64,000 nt of DNA from Liopterus haemorrhoidalis (taxonomy: Eukaryota; Arthropoda; Insecta; Coleoptera; Dytiscidae): positions 25,734,800 through 25,798,799 of the forward strand of contig OZ020619.1 in the NCBI GenBank assembly GCA_963971575.1, in the 5' to 3' direction. The position numbers and the translations under genes are program-made. Of the stretch, positions 34,160 through 44,982 are shown piece by piece. Each line of letters begins with the position of its first letter. Position 1 is the first letter of the stretch. The notes under the pieces were generated by a model, which saw only the letters and a program-made list of their open reading frames with translations, was not told where the DNA came from and made no database searches.

Positions 34160-34560
34160 GCCTGTGAGACATGGGTACTGTCAAAACCTGTTATCAATAT
34201 TCTTTCTTAATTAGAGAGCAAAATACTAAGAAAAAAATTTGGAACTTTTCCAGGAAAAACATTTGTTGGAAGACTCGCTACAACTTCAAACTAGATAAAT
34301 CTTTTAGTGATGTCAACATCTAACATTACATAAAGATCGTTTCCGATGGCTTGGATACATTAAGAAGATGAATGCGACCAACACTGCCACGGCGCATGTC
34401 GGAAGTTCATCCAGCTAAAATACGCAAAATATGAGGAAATAAGACAAAGCGCAGTAGAGTTTCATCAAAGTCTTTGGAATAACGAACTAATGGATGAACG
34501 TGCAAAACAGAACAAAATGGTGACGTATCCTAAAGGAGGATGAATATCACTGTGGACCTC
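34160..34560 (+). pseudogene. RTE-like LINE C-terminal relic
   Basis: Plus strand, broken: CETWVLSKPVINIL, REQNTKKKIWNFS, then KDRFRWLGYIKKM in a shifted frame, corresponding to the YGCETW..., ILRKIFG and RWLGHVxRM landmarks seen in many insect endonuclease-RT proteins. Several stops intervene. No tail or TSD found. Confidence 0.5.
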
Positions 34561-34778
34561 ATTATGACTTATGACTTATTATGACCAATTATACCTAGTT
34601 TATTTATTAATATTGTATAGCTATATCACTGGTTCCCAACCTTTTTTTAATCGCAACCCTTTAGAATTTTTAAAAATGTTCGCAACCCCCCTTTCTCTCC
34701 CGCCGTATTTGATCAATTAAACAAAAAATAAAGGGTTTGACAAAATATATTTTAGGACAAAAGTAATGATATTTTTTA

Positions 34779-36194
34779 TTAAATATTAATTATTAATGAT
34801 AAATGTGATGATTGAGCTTGCATCTGCTTAACAAGTGTTATAATTCTCGGTTGAGTTTTTGTCAAGGCCAATCTCATATCATCTTGAACATCCAGCTTAT
34901 TCCTGGCTTTTGTCTTGATCAGCAGAAGAGTTAAAAATCCATTTTCGCAGAGGTAAGTAGAAGCAAATGGTACTAATATTCGAAACGAAAGCATGGAAAC
35001 ATTAGGAAACGAATTACGCATAGTACACCAAAAGTGAGATTTTTCCTGAAATATATCACGCGCAGAGGAGTCATTTAACAGCTCCACAAATTCGTTCTGT
35101 ACTTCATCGGGAATGTCGGTAACATACAAAGATACATGAAATGGGTTTCGTACTAATACAGCTTCTGGTTCAGAGAAATCCGGGGAATAACGTTGAATTT
35201 CAGATTCAATGGCTTTGAGGTGGTTATTAATTCCCTCTCTTAGATTATCTACAATTTCCGTCTCCGATTCTTCAGTCTTGGTGCAAAGGTGTTAAAACAC
35301 GGCATAGTTTGGGTACTCTTTTAAGTAGCTCTGTTTTCGTAATCAAAAAGAAGATAGCGGAATTTGACAAAATGTCGATATATTACAATAATATTTAATT
35401 TATTAATCATATAATGGAGACTATCTTGCACGAATATGAAGTTTACCACCCGAGCTATAGGCGAGGGTTGTAATCATTTGAATTACTTTACGGCGCCAGT
35501 TTTGAAGCTTTAATACGCATGCCTGGATATTATCTCTGAAGTGAATAATGTTAGTTTCTTTACCCTGCAGTTTCAAATTTAGCTTATTTAGCTGATCTAA
35601 GATATCAGATAAATAAGCTACTCTTTGGATCCAGGTCTCATCATTAAAGTGTGTGATAAACTCATATTTTTATTTCTAAGAACTGTTTTATTTAATTTTT
35701 CAATTTAAAACTTCGGACAACAACATTTCCTTTTGATAATCAACGAACAGCAGTGTAGAAAAGAAGAACTTCGCGATCAGAGTTCATATTTTTGCATAGT
35801 TCTTTGAACAGACGAGTATTGAGAGCACTAGATTTTATATAATTGACAATTGTCACCACCAGTCGAGCACTTCTTGCAAAGGTTTTGGAAGAGTTTTGGT
35901 AGCAAGGGCAAATCGGTGAATCATGCATTGTAATCCGTTTGCTTGGGATGCAAGCTCTTTAACTTTTGACTGAAGGCCCGACCTCCATCCAAGCATGGCT
36001 GGTGCTCCATCGGTACACAATCCACACAAGTTTTTCCATGGTAAGTCATTACTTTCAAAGAATGAACTTATCATCTCCATGACGTCTTCACCTTGCGTAG
36101 TAGTTTTTAGTGCTCTACAAAACAGGAACTCTTCTTTGATGTCCTCTAAGTGAATATATCTCACGAAAACGGGCGACCCCCCCATAAAAGCCAA
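34779..36194 (-). pseudogene. hAT transposase, ZBED5/FAM200-like, broken
   Basis: Minus strand. The first part (36194 to about 35855) has VFVRYIHLEDIKEEFLFC, DVMEMISSFFESN, LCTDGAPAMLGWRSG (an RNase-H-fold catalytic Asp region) and LQCMIHRFALATKTLP. After a frame change come TIVNYIKSSALNTRLFKEL and EVLLFYTAVR. Around 35660-35490 lie YLSDILDQLNKLNLKLQGK and QNWRRK. After the inserted repeat the C-terminus (35129-34779) has YVTDIPDEVQNEFVELLND, FPNVSMLSFRILVPFASTYL and LDVQDDMRLALTKTQPRI, the dimerisation domain. The BED zinc finger is missing. ZBED-type hAT proteins have sometimes been domesticated, but the stops here rule that out. Confidence 0.85.
35313..35481 (+). repeat. ~165-bp dispersed repeat, copy 1 (inside hAT)
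   Basis: GTACTCTTTTAAGTAGCTCT to GAGGGTTGTAATCATTTGA. It matches 37049-37215 almost throughout and breaks the hAT transposase after QNWRRK. Confidence 0.88.
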
Positions 36195-36195
36195 G

Positions 36196-37048
36196 CCGAC
36201 CCCCGACCAAGAAGACCAATGAGGATATGGGTGCCGGAATGAACTATGCAGTTTAATCCCTATTACGAAGTATATTTAAAAGTAAAACGAACTTACTGTT
36301 TTCATAAATTATAAAATTACATTTATTACATTACATTACTGAACAGCTAATATAATTCTCTCCTGGCGCAGGACAACAGAATTTTACTATTTACTTTTTA
36401 AAGAAAATAATGATTATCAGGAAGTACAAATATTAAAAATGTGTGAAAACATAATATTATATATTCTTAAATTAACATAGAACGGGCTAAAATCTTAATC
36501 TTTGTTTATCACGAAAACATTTTCACGAATTCTTTCCTGTAGCTTATAATCTGATACACTGTTTGAATATTCATTTCTGTATCTTTGAAATAACACAGTT
36601 ATTGTTCATGTTTTCAATTAGGCACCATTTATTAACATTGCAAATAAGCTTAATTTTAATTGTCAATTTTATCGAAAATTATCCAACCAATGGTAGAAAC
36701 GCTTTTTGGGATTACAGAGAACATTCTGGTAGTATGACACTGCCTTGCAGAAATTATTGCTGTGAATTACACAATATAAAACTTCAGTTTACCGTTTTGT
36801 TTTTCTACATTTAGTTGCCGCTTTGTACATTAGGAAGTTAGCTTTGGAAGTGAAACTAGAATTGAAATTGTATTGGAGAGCTTTATTTATTTTTGGTAAT
36901 TATTATAAATATATAATAAATAATAATAAATTTCTGTAAAACTAGGGAATTATCGTTAGAAATGGCCATGGTAAGTCCTGCGAAGTGTTGTAAAGTGAAA
37001 GAAATAAGAACAATTTAAATAAATATCTCACAAAAATATGTTCTTCAG
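36196..37048. other. AT-rich non-coding stretch
   Basis: No supported gene or element. Confidence 0.4.
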
Positions 37049-37215
37049 GTACTTTTTAAGTAGCTCTGTTTTCATAATCAAAAAAAGATAACGGAATTTG
37101 ACAAAATGTCGATATATAACAATAATATTCAATTTATCAATCATATAATAGAAATTATCTTGCACGAATATGAAATTTATCACCCGAGGTATAAGCGAGG
37201 GTTGAAATCATTTGA
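37049..37215 (+). repeat. ~165-bp dispersed repeat, copy 2
   Basis: GTACTTTTTAAGTAGCTCTG to GAGGGTTGAAATCATTTGA, in the same orientation as copy 1, about 1.7 kb away. No TIRs or TSD evident; class unknown. Confidence 0.88.
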
Positions 37216-37669
37216 GAGTAATATAGTCATTATATGCAAATATAATATTTTCATCATTAAAAAATTAGTAAATATAATTTAAAAATACAGAAATTCTGAA
37301 CGTCAATTGTTAAACTTCAGAACCTACGTCATCAAGATGGCTACCAAACCGTTAGCTGATTGTAACGTACAGCAATATTTAAATAATATAATTTATTGTT
37401 TTATTTATTTTTATAAATAATATTCTAGTTATAAATATGGGCTATGTAGCGTAAATAGCCACCGTTTTAAATAGAGTGCCAAACATTTTAACTAATTAAC
37501 ATACTACATAAAAACTTGCAGCGTATAAAGACGTTCTTCAGCCACGGATGAACACACATGCGCCTCCCTTTTTTACACGGTGTGCAATTCAAGCAGCTTT
37601 ATATATTTACAATTAGACACATAATGCATTTATTATTTGATGGTCTTTGATAAAAATATTTTCTATATT
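37216..37669. other. Non-coding spacer
   Basis: No supported feature. Confidence 0.4.
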
Positions 37670-38005
37670 GATTAATAATAATAATAATGCTTTATTTAAA
37701 TAGCTAAAGCAACTACAAAAAAATACAAAAATATGCAATACATGCAAAAGAATATATTTCGGTCTAATTATACAATCAGATATAAAAAAGACAGAAAGGT
37801 AAAAAGGATCTAGGAAAGAAAATTTAACATCCATCGACCGGTGAGATGGACTTGCTTAATATGGTGGGATCAATTAAACGCATATCTAAAATTAGATACT
37901 GATATACAAGGTGCAGAGTAAGATCTGATACTTAATAGATTAAGAGAGAGGATGTGAGTGAAGTCATACGGCAACATGATTAACAGTTTCCAAGAAGAAA
38001 AATGC
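37670..38005 (+). pseudogene. LINE remnants (two short pieces)
   Basis: At 37676-37720 an ATTAAT(AAT)n run adjoining GCTTTATTTAAATAGC looks like the 3' end of a minus-strand LINE. At about 37830-37960 the plus strand gives RPVRWTCLIWWDQL, DTDIQGAE, similar to the GRP...W...DQL landmark at the end of the RTE-like protein at 27660-28738. Both are very short and decayed. Confidence 0.35.
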
Positions 38006-38084
38006 CACAAAAATGAAGATTTTCGAACATCGTATTAAAAGAATTGGTATTAATCAGATTTCTGTTTTTCAAATTCTAAATGTT

Positions 38085-38460
38085 AATATGAATCAAATCA
38101 AATCATTTTATTGGAGCTGATTGTACATTTAGTATACAGTAACTGACGTCAATACAAACAATTATATATATCAAAATTTTACGACACTAATCGTATCTAC
38201 AAATTCAGAGACGCTATAAAACGCTCCTTCAAGCAGTATGTTTTTCAGGCCTCTTTTGCATTTGACATTGCAGCTATTTCTGAGCACAGATTGTTGGGCA
38301 TTATAAAGACCGATACCTGCAATTAAGGGTAGATTTCTAGATACACTATATCTGTGCCTAGGAATGGTAAAAAGTTCTCTGTTCCTAGTATTGTACGTAT
38401 GAATCTGAATGTGCCTTAGTAGGTTGTTTTCGTTGGTCTTTATATACATTAGTATATGTA
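38085..38460 (-). pseudogene. Jockey/CR1-like LINE C-terminus
   Basis: Minus-strand frame 38449-38171, stop near 38171. It contains IQIHTYNTRNRELF, RHRYSVSRNLPLIAGIGLYN and CKRGLKNILLEGAFYSVSEF, matching by position the HEYNTRHN, NYMGVVLYNKLP and KYELKILLKKHNFYSICEY segments of the LINE at 4627-5472. The 3' tail is a GATTT-type repeat (38090-38106 as TCAAATCAAATCA on the plus strand). Upstream RT domain not recognised. It may be a distinct subfamily of the same clade. Confidence 0.7.
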
Positions 38461-38464
38461 ATAT

Positions 38465-39424
38465 ATACAGAGACGGGACTGTCAGAATTTTGTATTCCTT
38501 GAAAATTTGATTGCATGATGTGCGCGGCGAAATTTGACAATCTCCGTTGACACAGTTAGCATCAGTCGTCTTAACATGCTAAGTGAGTCGAGCATCCAAG
38601 TGGAACCCAAGGACCTTATTGGCATCCGAGTGAAGTTCAGTATTGTCCAAATGCCTGTTTAAGAGTAAGGCTACTAACCATGCCGGATTATGCTGAACTG
38701 TCCCATATTGTCAATCAACATCCCGAATTAGAATTGTCACCTAAAATGGTCCCGTAAACGTATTGTTTGTCCCGCATGTCCTGGATTTTGAAATACAGAC
38801 GTTTGTGTTCACTGCTATTATTCACCACTCACCGTGTGAAACCACATTATGTTCAGTCTGGTCAATCGTAGTGAGTCGCAGTAATGTCAGAAAATTTAAC
38901 TTCAAATTTTCGGGTTTTTCTAACCTACAACAATCACTCTTTCGCACTTGAATCCTTCGAAAGGAAAAATAATATGAAAAATATTATGTAAATATGAAAA
39001 TCTTATAAAATATAATATATGCAGATTGCATAAACTATAATTAGTCATGTTCACAGTTCATACCAAATGAATAAGATACATGTGATTAAAGCCTTCTCGA
39101 TTGAAGATTCTCTTGAATAAGTAGACGTGAATCAGCAAGCAATCTAAGCATTTGCATTTGATCACATTGGTTTGAACTGTTAGTTAATCTAATGAACTTA
39201 ACTCGTGGATAATTTAAACCGATTTGTTACATTTGATCTGTTTTAACGAAAATTTAACCTAATAAAATAGCAAGCGCATTTTCTAATTAGACTTCTTTTC
39301 TTTCTTTCTATTCGTTTTGCTCAGTATTGAGGAATCGTGAAGCGTATAGTTACTAAGTCAGTCCGTATGCACAATCTCGCAACATTTCTGCCGGTCTTCT
39401 GCATTTCTGAGGCTGTCTTCTATA
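38465..39424. other. Non-coding stretch before the IS630-like element
   Basis: Some further LINE sequence may continue to about 38680. A hAT-like phrase (GGTCCCGTAAACG, TGTCCTGGATTTTG) lies near 38740-38800. Nothing firm. Confidence 0.3.
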
Positions 39425-39437
39425 CCTTTTACAGTAT

Positions 39438-39626
39438 GATTTCACACTTATGAAATATAATTCCACATTAACGAAAACTGATTTCATACAAATGAAATAT
39501 TATTTCACATTAAAGAAAACTGATTTCACATAAATGAAATATAATTTCACATTAAATAAAACTGACTTCACACAAATGAAATATAATTTCACCTTAAAGA
39601 AAACTGATATCACACATATGAAAACT
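39438..39626 (+). repeat. 42-bp tandem repeat forming the left TIR
   Basis: TGATTTCA at 39438, about 39480, 39522, 39564 (TGACTTCA) and 39606 marks a 42-bp period. Within each unit GAAAT...ATTTC is itself a short inverted pair. Confidence 0.88.
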
Positions 39627-39717
39627 GATTTTGCATAGTAAGCTCCCGTCAATAAAAACAAAACACTAATAATAATAATAATTACTCCTAGGCCTAACTT
39701 GAATAACAGTTAATAAA

Positions 39718-40796
39718 ATGCCTCGTGGTAAATATAAAAAAATTTCGTCAAATGACAGAGCCAGGATTATTAAAGCTTATGAAGAAGAGAAAGATTGGAA
39801 AGAAACAGCAAATGCATTAGGTGTGAATATACGTACAGCCTATGGATGGATAAAAAAAGGGCAAGTTCTTCCTAAAAAAAAAGGTGGTAATGCGTCTACA
39901 AAAAAAAAAATAATAATAATTGCCAATCGCCAATAATTGAAGATGCATTAGTAAGATGGATTGAGGAAGATTGCACGTTAACATTAAAAAATATATGTGA
40001 TCATGTTAATAACGAATTCCAAGTTCGTTTTTGCCATAACACTATCAAAAACTGGCTGGTTGGTAAATTATTTTCGGTCAAAGCTCTTAGGCCACATATT
40101 TGAAATATGAATGCCAACGAAAATAAAGAAAAGCGAAGAAATTATGTTAGCCATATTTTGTAAAACAGTGCGAATGGTCGAACATTAATTTGGATTGATG
40201 AAACTAATTTCAACCTATACTTCCGCAGAAAGGAAGGTAGGTCAAAAATTGGTCATAGAGCAAGAACAGTCATATCAACAAGTAAAGGAAGCAACCTTCA
40301 TTGCATTGGTGCAGTAAGTTCCGCACGCGTTTTGGCGTTTGAGCACCGACGTGGTTCTTACAGAGCGGAAGACTGCAAAGCGTGGCTGTGTCAGTTAATA
40401 GGAACATGTGATGATGAAGGAATTCAACGTCCAACATTTATTATTGATAACGCACTTGTCCATTCAAATCTTGAGAGTGTGGTTAGACCAGGAGAAGACA
40501 TAGAAATAGTGCGTCTTGCTCCGTACTCTTACCTACTTAATCCAATTGAATTGATGTGCAGTTCCTTTAAATCATCAGTAAAACGACATATTCAGGGAAG
40601 AATGCATGACATATTTAATTATACACGTATTAACAATCAAGCACCAACCATTTCAAAATTTCGAATGCGTATTTTGGAAGACATTGCTAATGTGGCAATT
40701 CAAGAGATTTCACAACAACAGCTTCTTGGATATGCAAACCATGTTGAACGATATTATGCTGCATCATTGCGTGAAAAAGACCTTATTGAAATGTAA
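39718..40796 (+). pseudogene. DDE transposase of the IS630-Tc1-mariner group
   Basis: Starts MPRGKYKKISSNDRARIIKA at 39718, with a helix-turn-helix (WKETANALGVNIRTAYGWIKKG). A poly-A/TAA run near 39899-39920 shifts the frame. It then continues IEDALVRWIEEDCTLTLKNI, NTIKNWLVGKLFSVKALRPH, an in-frame TGA (~40101) and TAA (~40161), and then TLIWIDETNFNLYFRRKEG with the first catalytic Asp at 40197. The second Asp is in IIDNALVHSNL (40446) and the Glu in LLNPIE (40548). There are 33 residues between second Asp and Glu. The frame stays open to TAA at 40794. The total of about 355 residues is normal. Members cut at TA. Named subfamily not assigned. Confidence 0.88.
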
Positions 40797-40849
40797 TATA
40801 ATTAAAAAGTATATTTAATATTATAAGGAATTAAAAAGCCTTTGAATCT

Positions 40850-41060
40850 GATTCATTTGTTGAAATTAATTTCATACCAGATAAATTAATTTTCGTATAT
40901 GTGAATTCAGTTTTCATTAGTGTAAAATCCGTTTTCGTTAATGTGAAATTATATTTCATTTGTGAGAAATCTGATTTCGTTAATGTGATATTATATTTCA
41001 TAAGTGTGAAATCAGTTTTCGTCAATGTGAAATTATATTTCATAAGTGTGAAATCATACT
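40850..41060 (-). repeat. 42-bp tandem repeat forming the right TIR
   Basis: Inverse of the left array, with TCAGTTTTC/TCCGTTTTC/TCTGATTTC blocks every 42 bp or so. The innermost units are more diverged than the outer ones. Confidence 0.85.
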
Positions 41061-41070
41061 GTAAAAGGTA

Positions 41071-41344
41071 TAGTTAAGGCCGGTGTATAGTCTTTTATTT
41101 GGTCTATCCTTCTTTTAGAACGTTTTCCTCTGGGGCGGGTATATGCAATTTTGACCTGGATGACCAATTTTTTCTAGGTTGTCAAAAGTCCTGCGTGACA
41201 TATAACCGAACTACTGGAGGATTCTTAGCTGAACACGCGTGGAAAGCCTGGTTGGAATACGAATTTCTTCTATAATTGAAGTGCACACAACATGCACCAA
41301 CAGCACCATAACTTGTAAGAGTTAAGTTTATTCTTGTCTTACTT
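41071..41344. other. Short spacer
   Basis: No supported feature. Confidence 0.35.
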
Positions 41345-41545
41345 TCAATGTCTAAGATTCCGTAGCATAGAGAGCAATTGGAAAGGTCAGTGATTGGACT
41401 AGTTTAAATTTTGTCTTCAGCATGATGTTCTTGTCTCTAAATAGACCTAAGAAGCTAAAAGGCAACCATATACAGAAAGAACTAAACAAATGCAATAACA
41501 AGATGCGTAAAACAATATAAACGAATACTTCAGACAATAGCAAAA
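41345..41545 (-). pseudogene. Short LINE RT fragment
   Basis: Minus strand: FRDKNIMLKTKFKLVQSLTF then PIALYATES, followed by TGA-equivalent and TLK. This corresponds to the LK..L...V.S..LYG.E.W segment after the RT palm in RTE-like proteins. Thirty to forty residues only. Confidence 0.5.
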
Positions 41546-41689
41546 AAAGAACAAATCGAGTAAATTACACTTTCTAGCGCTTGTAAAAATAACGTTCAAA
41601 AGACACGGATTCAATCACAATGTAACATAACACTTATTAATATATAAAAAATTTAAAAAATAAGTAAATAAAAAGTATATTAAATTCCC

Positions 41690-41850
41690 AACGCTCGGCT
41701 ACGCTAGATAGGCGTATAGGGCAAAGAAGGTAAGTTTCCCGTTTCTAGACCATAGAACATAGAAACAGGTACTCAATTTAAGTATTAAATACTTAAAGCT
41801 GAGTCAACTCCAGAACTGACTGCTTAAAATCGGAAGATTAATACAAAAAC
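41690..41850 (-). mobile_element. tRNA-derived SINE, truncated copy
   Basis: Inverse of the family: CCCAACGC, CTAGATAGGCGTATAGGG, AAGTATTAAATACTTAAAGC, GAGTCAACTCCAGAACTG. The tRNA-like head is missing and the middle is shortened. A ten-base insertion (CTCGGCTACG) interrupts the tail hairpin. Confidence 0.8.
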
Positions 41851-41875
41851 AACGACTATTTACAATCTATCATAT

Positions 41876-42549
41876 TGTCACAATTATGATATAATTGTAT
41901 GCTAATGTCCCAATTCCTTGAGCGGCCTTTAGGCGGTGTAGGTCTCGGTTGCTGATTTACGATTTTGGGAATTAAAGAATGTGCAGAGTGTTGCGTGTTT
42001 GTCAACATAAGTTTTGAACTAGTTTTTAATGTGTTGAGAAACATTATTCAATTGTGCCGACTATGGTCTTTAATTGCTGCCAACAATTACACAAATAAAT
42101 ATTGTTTCCAAAACAACTGAGGTAGGACCTGACGTCGTAGTGTCCTGGTTAATAGTTATAAAATGGTCTTAGGGAATAGAGTCGTCAGTAGTTATTCATT
42201 GGGTAGTCAGTCATTCGAGTAGTCATTCAAGTTAGTCTTTCTTAGTAGTCAAGCAGTAGTCATTTTTGTGAGCACGCTACCCAAGTACCAGCCCAGCTGT
42301 TCAAGTCACCAACCCGAGATGTGAGTGCCGTCTACAGGGCTTCTCCACGTGTTCGCCTCGTGCGGATACCTGGGGTGGTTCGAACGATCCTGGAGAATCC
42401 GGGGCAAGAACGGGACTTACATCAGCTTCTAACGGACAACACCAGCAGCCATTCTGACAGTTAATTGTATTCTGATGTAAAATTATTATTGTGTAATAAA
42501 TTTTGTAGAAAAGATTTGTAGTCATTATTTATAGTTACTATCCTTACAT
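41876..42549 (+). repeat. LTR-like segment 1
   Basis: TGTCACAATTATG at the left and CCTTACA at the right, both next to CATAT/TATTGTCACA. Inside, TTATAAAATGG (about 42156) could be a TATA box, a run of AGTCATT-type repeats follows (42187-42265), and TAATAAATTTTG (about 42494) could be a poly-A signal. This order is that of an LTR. No PBS or coding sequence follows, so it would be a solo LTR. TSD not certain. Confidence 0.4.
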
Positions 42550-42593
42550 ATTGTCACAAAGTTAATCCTAGATCAGAATTGCGACAACTAGAC

Positions 42594-43093
42594 ATTGTGA
42601 CGCTCAGCTGTTTGAATAAAAACTATATGTCAGCGTCTAACATATGTAACCTGATTACGAAATACATACGCCGCATTTTCGTAATAAGGAAATATTTGTC
42701 ATGGCGAATGAATATTGGGACTAGGTCAACCTTCAGTACAAATACATAGACGTCGCACTGTATCGAGGCAGAGGAACTTATCCAATGCCTCTACAAGTAC
42801 CAGTCCACAAGGTGACAACCGAGACACCGATGCCAGATATTCGCACAGCTGGTGAGCCAAGCAAGCAGTACCATGTGAGTGGGAGAAGGCTTCTCCAGGC
42901 TTCTCGACTCCCTGATGGGAAGCCCCCACCTCGGAGATAGGTCCAAGCCAATCCTGGCCAACACGGGGTGGACCACAGACTTCCCCAACTCTATGGGAAA
43001 ATTCATACCATTACATTATAAAATGGATATATAATTAATAAATTTGTATTATTAAAACCAGTAGTTTTCTGTCAATCAAATCACTCACGTGAC
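42594..43093 (+). repeat. LTR-like segment 2
   Basis: Begins TGTGACGCTCAGCTG and ends CTCACGTGACA, with GC-rich middle, a TATAAAATGG (about 43017) and AATAAATTTG near the end. Similar in style to the preceding segment but not homologous by eye. Tentative solo LTR. Confidence 0.35.
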
Positions 43094-43459
43094 AATATGA
43101 CGAATGACGTTCCAGTAACTTGCTATTTTAACAAAGGTATAAAGGAAAGAGCTTTAAGTTTTATTAACGACAAATTATTTCAAGCACAGACTGCGATGAT
43201 GTGGGATTAGGGCCGTGCAAGTATATTCAGTAGTCCGGGTGCATGAATATGGATTACATATACTCAGAACATATACCGCAGAAAATTTTAATAATACGAA
43301 TTTTTTATGATGTATCACTTTTATGAGTTTGTTGTGTTGGACCATAATGGTCTACTACGAGCTACTTGAGAGGACCAAGATGGTCTATCAAGATAGCGGA
43401 CGATAGTTTCGGCTAACAGTGGCGTAGGGCCATTTTTTAAAATAATTTAATTGTTATAG
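43094..43459. other. Non-coding spacer
   Basis: Includes a short repeat GGACCATAATGGTCTACTAC / GGACCAAGATGGTCTATCA near 43340-43390. No gene seen. Confidence 0.35.
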
Positions 43460-43474
43460 GTATATATTAATAAT

Positions 43475-43775
43475 AATAATAATAATAATAGGCTCCCAAC
43501 GCCTAGATAGGCGTATAAGAGGCAGAGAAGGTAAGTTCTCCGTTTCTAGACCACCAGTCATAGATATAAAAGCCACGTGGTCAGTGTGACATTTCGACCG
43601 GCCCTATTATTCCTGAATGAACTCATTCATAAGTATTAAATACTTGAGGCTGAGTCGATCCCAGAGCTGTCTGCACAATATTGGAAGATAAAAACCCGAA
43701 GGAGGTGGGAGGTATCGAACCAGCGTCCCTGTGCTCCGTAGGCAACCGTCTTACCACGGAGCCACGGCAACTCTA
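43475..43775 (-). mobile_element. tRNA-derived SINE, full-length with 15-bp TSD
   Basis: Read on the minus strand: head GTGGCTCCGTGGTAAGACGG (box A region), box B GGTTCGATACC, body with GATCGACTCAGCCTCAAG, GGCCGGTCGAAATGTC, tail CTAGGCGTTGGGAGCC and (ATT)n. Flanked by GTATATATTAATAAT at 43460-43474 and 43776-43790, an exact 15-bp TSD. Mobilised by a LINE in trans; the (ATT)n tail resembles tails of LINEs in this window. Confidence 0.92.
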
Positions 43776-43798
43776 GTATATATTAATAATATTATTTA

Positions 43799-43960
43799 AA
43801 AGCTGACCTCAGTAGTGCAGAAGAAGCGATCCTGCTTCTCGTGCTAAAGGGGCCGGGTTCGAATGCCGTGTCATTTCTCCGTATTATATCCATAATTATT
43901 CTAGAGTTCGCAGTACCCCAGTTGAGTACCACTCGTATAAGGTATAAATAATATAAAATG
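43799..43960 (+). mobile_element. Second SINE-like sequence, tRNA head
   Basis: AGCTGACCTCAGTAGTGCAG (box A-like) and GGGTTCGAATGCC (box B) spaced about 45 bp, followed by a non-tRNA body ending near AAGGTATAAATAAT. Not homologous to the first SINE family. Could also be a tRNA pseudogene with a tail. Confidence 0.45.
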
Positions 43961-44480
43961 CAAGGTTTTTTTTATGATTAAATGTGCTTTACGCAAATGG
44001 TCTAGAAACGAATTTCTTGTTATAGTGGGCTGTGCTAGCTAACTCATTATCATATTTCACCCGATTTTACTTATGATGTAAGCAAAGCTGAGCACGAGAC
44101 TAATCGCGTCGCTCTGTTACAACAATATGTTTAGATGATTATCGTTGTGATGCAGGTGTGTTATATGCCCGTGTTTCCAGTCCAACTAAAGTTAGGTGAT
44201 GCGCGTGACGTTCAAGTTGTATTGTATCATTTGTAGCATGAAGCTTTGATAGTGTTAATTTATAATCGTAGAAAGTCTATCAAACTAACTAACTATAAAT
44301 TGCATAAACAAATCATTCCTAGTGCACATTTTTAGATTAACCACATAACAGAAGATTTAAACAGAAAAATAGTGTGTGTAAATTAGTCATCAAAAAAATG
44401 TACTAGTGGCATGTGGTCTGGGCATGCGGGGTATGCACCGTTTATCTGAACCTCTGGCTCAGGAACGTAAAGGATCACCT
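43961..44480. other. Non-coding spacer
   Basis: No supported feature. Confidence 0.4.
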
Positions 44481-44702
44481 AGGACCGGTTTCTGAAAAGT
44501 CAGTTAACTATGGTAACAACTGACTAATGGTCAAGTCTGACTAATGGTCAACTTTATTTTGCGTTGCATAAACATTTTTTAAAGATTGGTCAGTGGAACA
44601 ATTGGTTTACTATGCACAGATATTTTTTGCTAATGTGAACTGTACTTCAAGTGACAGTAATCAGCTGTAAAGAATTAACACGTTTTAAAACGAACTAAAA
44701 AA

Positions 44703-44982
44703 ATGTATTCACGAATACCAGACTTTACCAACACTGATAAAAACATTTTTCTAGATATTGTCGGTAAGTAAGTATACATATATTTTTATTTCTTTTGAAA
44801 TCTAAATATTTTTAAACTATTCTTAAAATATAACCTAAAATTTGTATTTATCATTTTTCAGATATTCCCATATTACTGAAGACAAAAATGTGATAATTGA
44901 ACAATTCAAAAGAAAGAAAATTTGGTACCAGATTACAGATGAATTTAACTCAAGTTGCGTGAAGAGACACAAAACAAATTAA
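44703..44982 (+). CDS. Harbinger SANT/Myb-like accessory protein, two exons
   Basis: Two exons, 44703-44767 and 44862-44982, joined across a 94-bp intron with GTAAGTAT donor (44768) and TTTTTCAG acceptor (ending 44861). The splice restores the frame: MYSRIPDFTNTDKNIFLDIV, then GKYSHITEDKNVIIEQF, KRKKIWYQITDEFNSSCVKR, stop TAA at 44980. This is the N-terminal part of the SANT/Myb-like DNA-binding domain that accompanies insect Harbinger transposases, where it assists nuclear import and TIR binding. It is shorter than normal. Downstream at about 45199-45348 a further open piece (PPPAYLTDSELALVHIFYQV then PEPEPEM, ending KKKDKQET) may be the former C-terminal part. Probably inactive. Confidence 0.65.

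Larger units (their letters stand above)
34629..36195 (-). mobile_element. hAT element (ZBED-like), truncated
   Basis: One hAT end, CACTGGTTCCCAACCTTTT, lies at 34629. The matching end is missing; homology stops near 36195. The transposase pseudogene fills the interior, interrupted by the 169-bp repeat at 35313-35481. Confidence 0.75.
39425..41068 (+). mobile_element. IS630/Tc1-like transposon with repeat-built long TIRs
   Basis: Length 1644 bp. Ends CCTTTTACAGTATGATTTCA and its inverse, flanked by TATA on both sides (TA TSD at 39423-39424 and 41069-41070). Each TIR is about 200 bp (39425-39626 and about 40850-41068) and consists of tandem ~42-bp units alternating GAAATATAATTTCACATTAA and GAAAACTGATTTCACACAAAT-like blocks. 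About four and a half units occur on each side. Between them lies a near-complete plus-strand DDE transposase. The copy needs few repairs by inspection, so it is comparatively young. Confidence 0.92.

Noticed and set aside
39438..39626. CRISPR-like or independent satellite
   Set aside because: The array is mirrored at 40850-41060 around a transposase, so it forms transposon TIRs.
43799..43960. Functional tRNA gene
   Set aside because: Box B is good, but the acceptor and anticodon stems do not pair convincingly; a SINE head is more likely.
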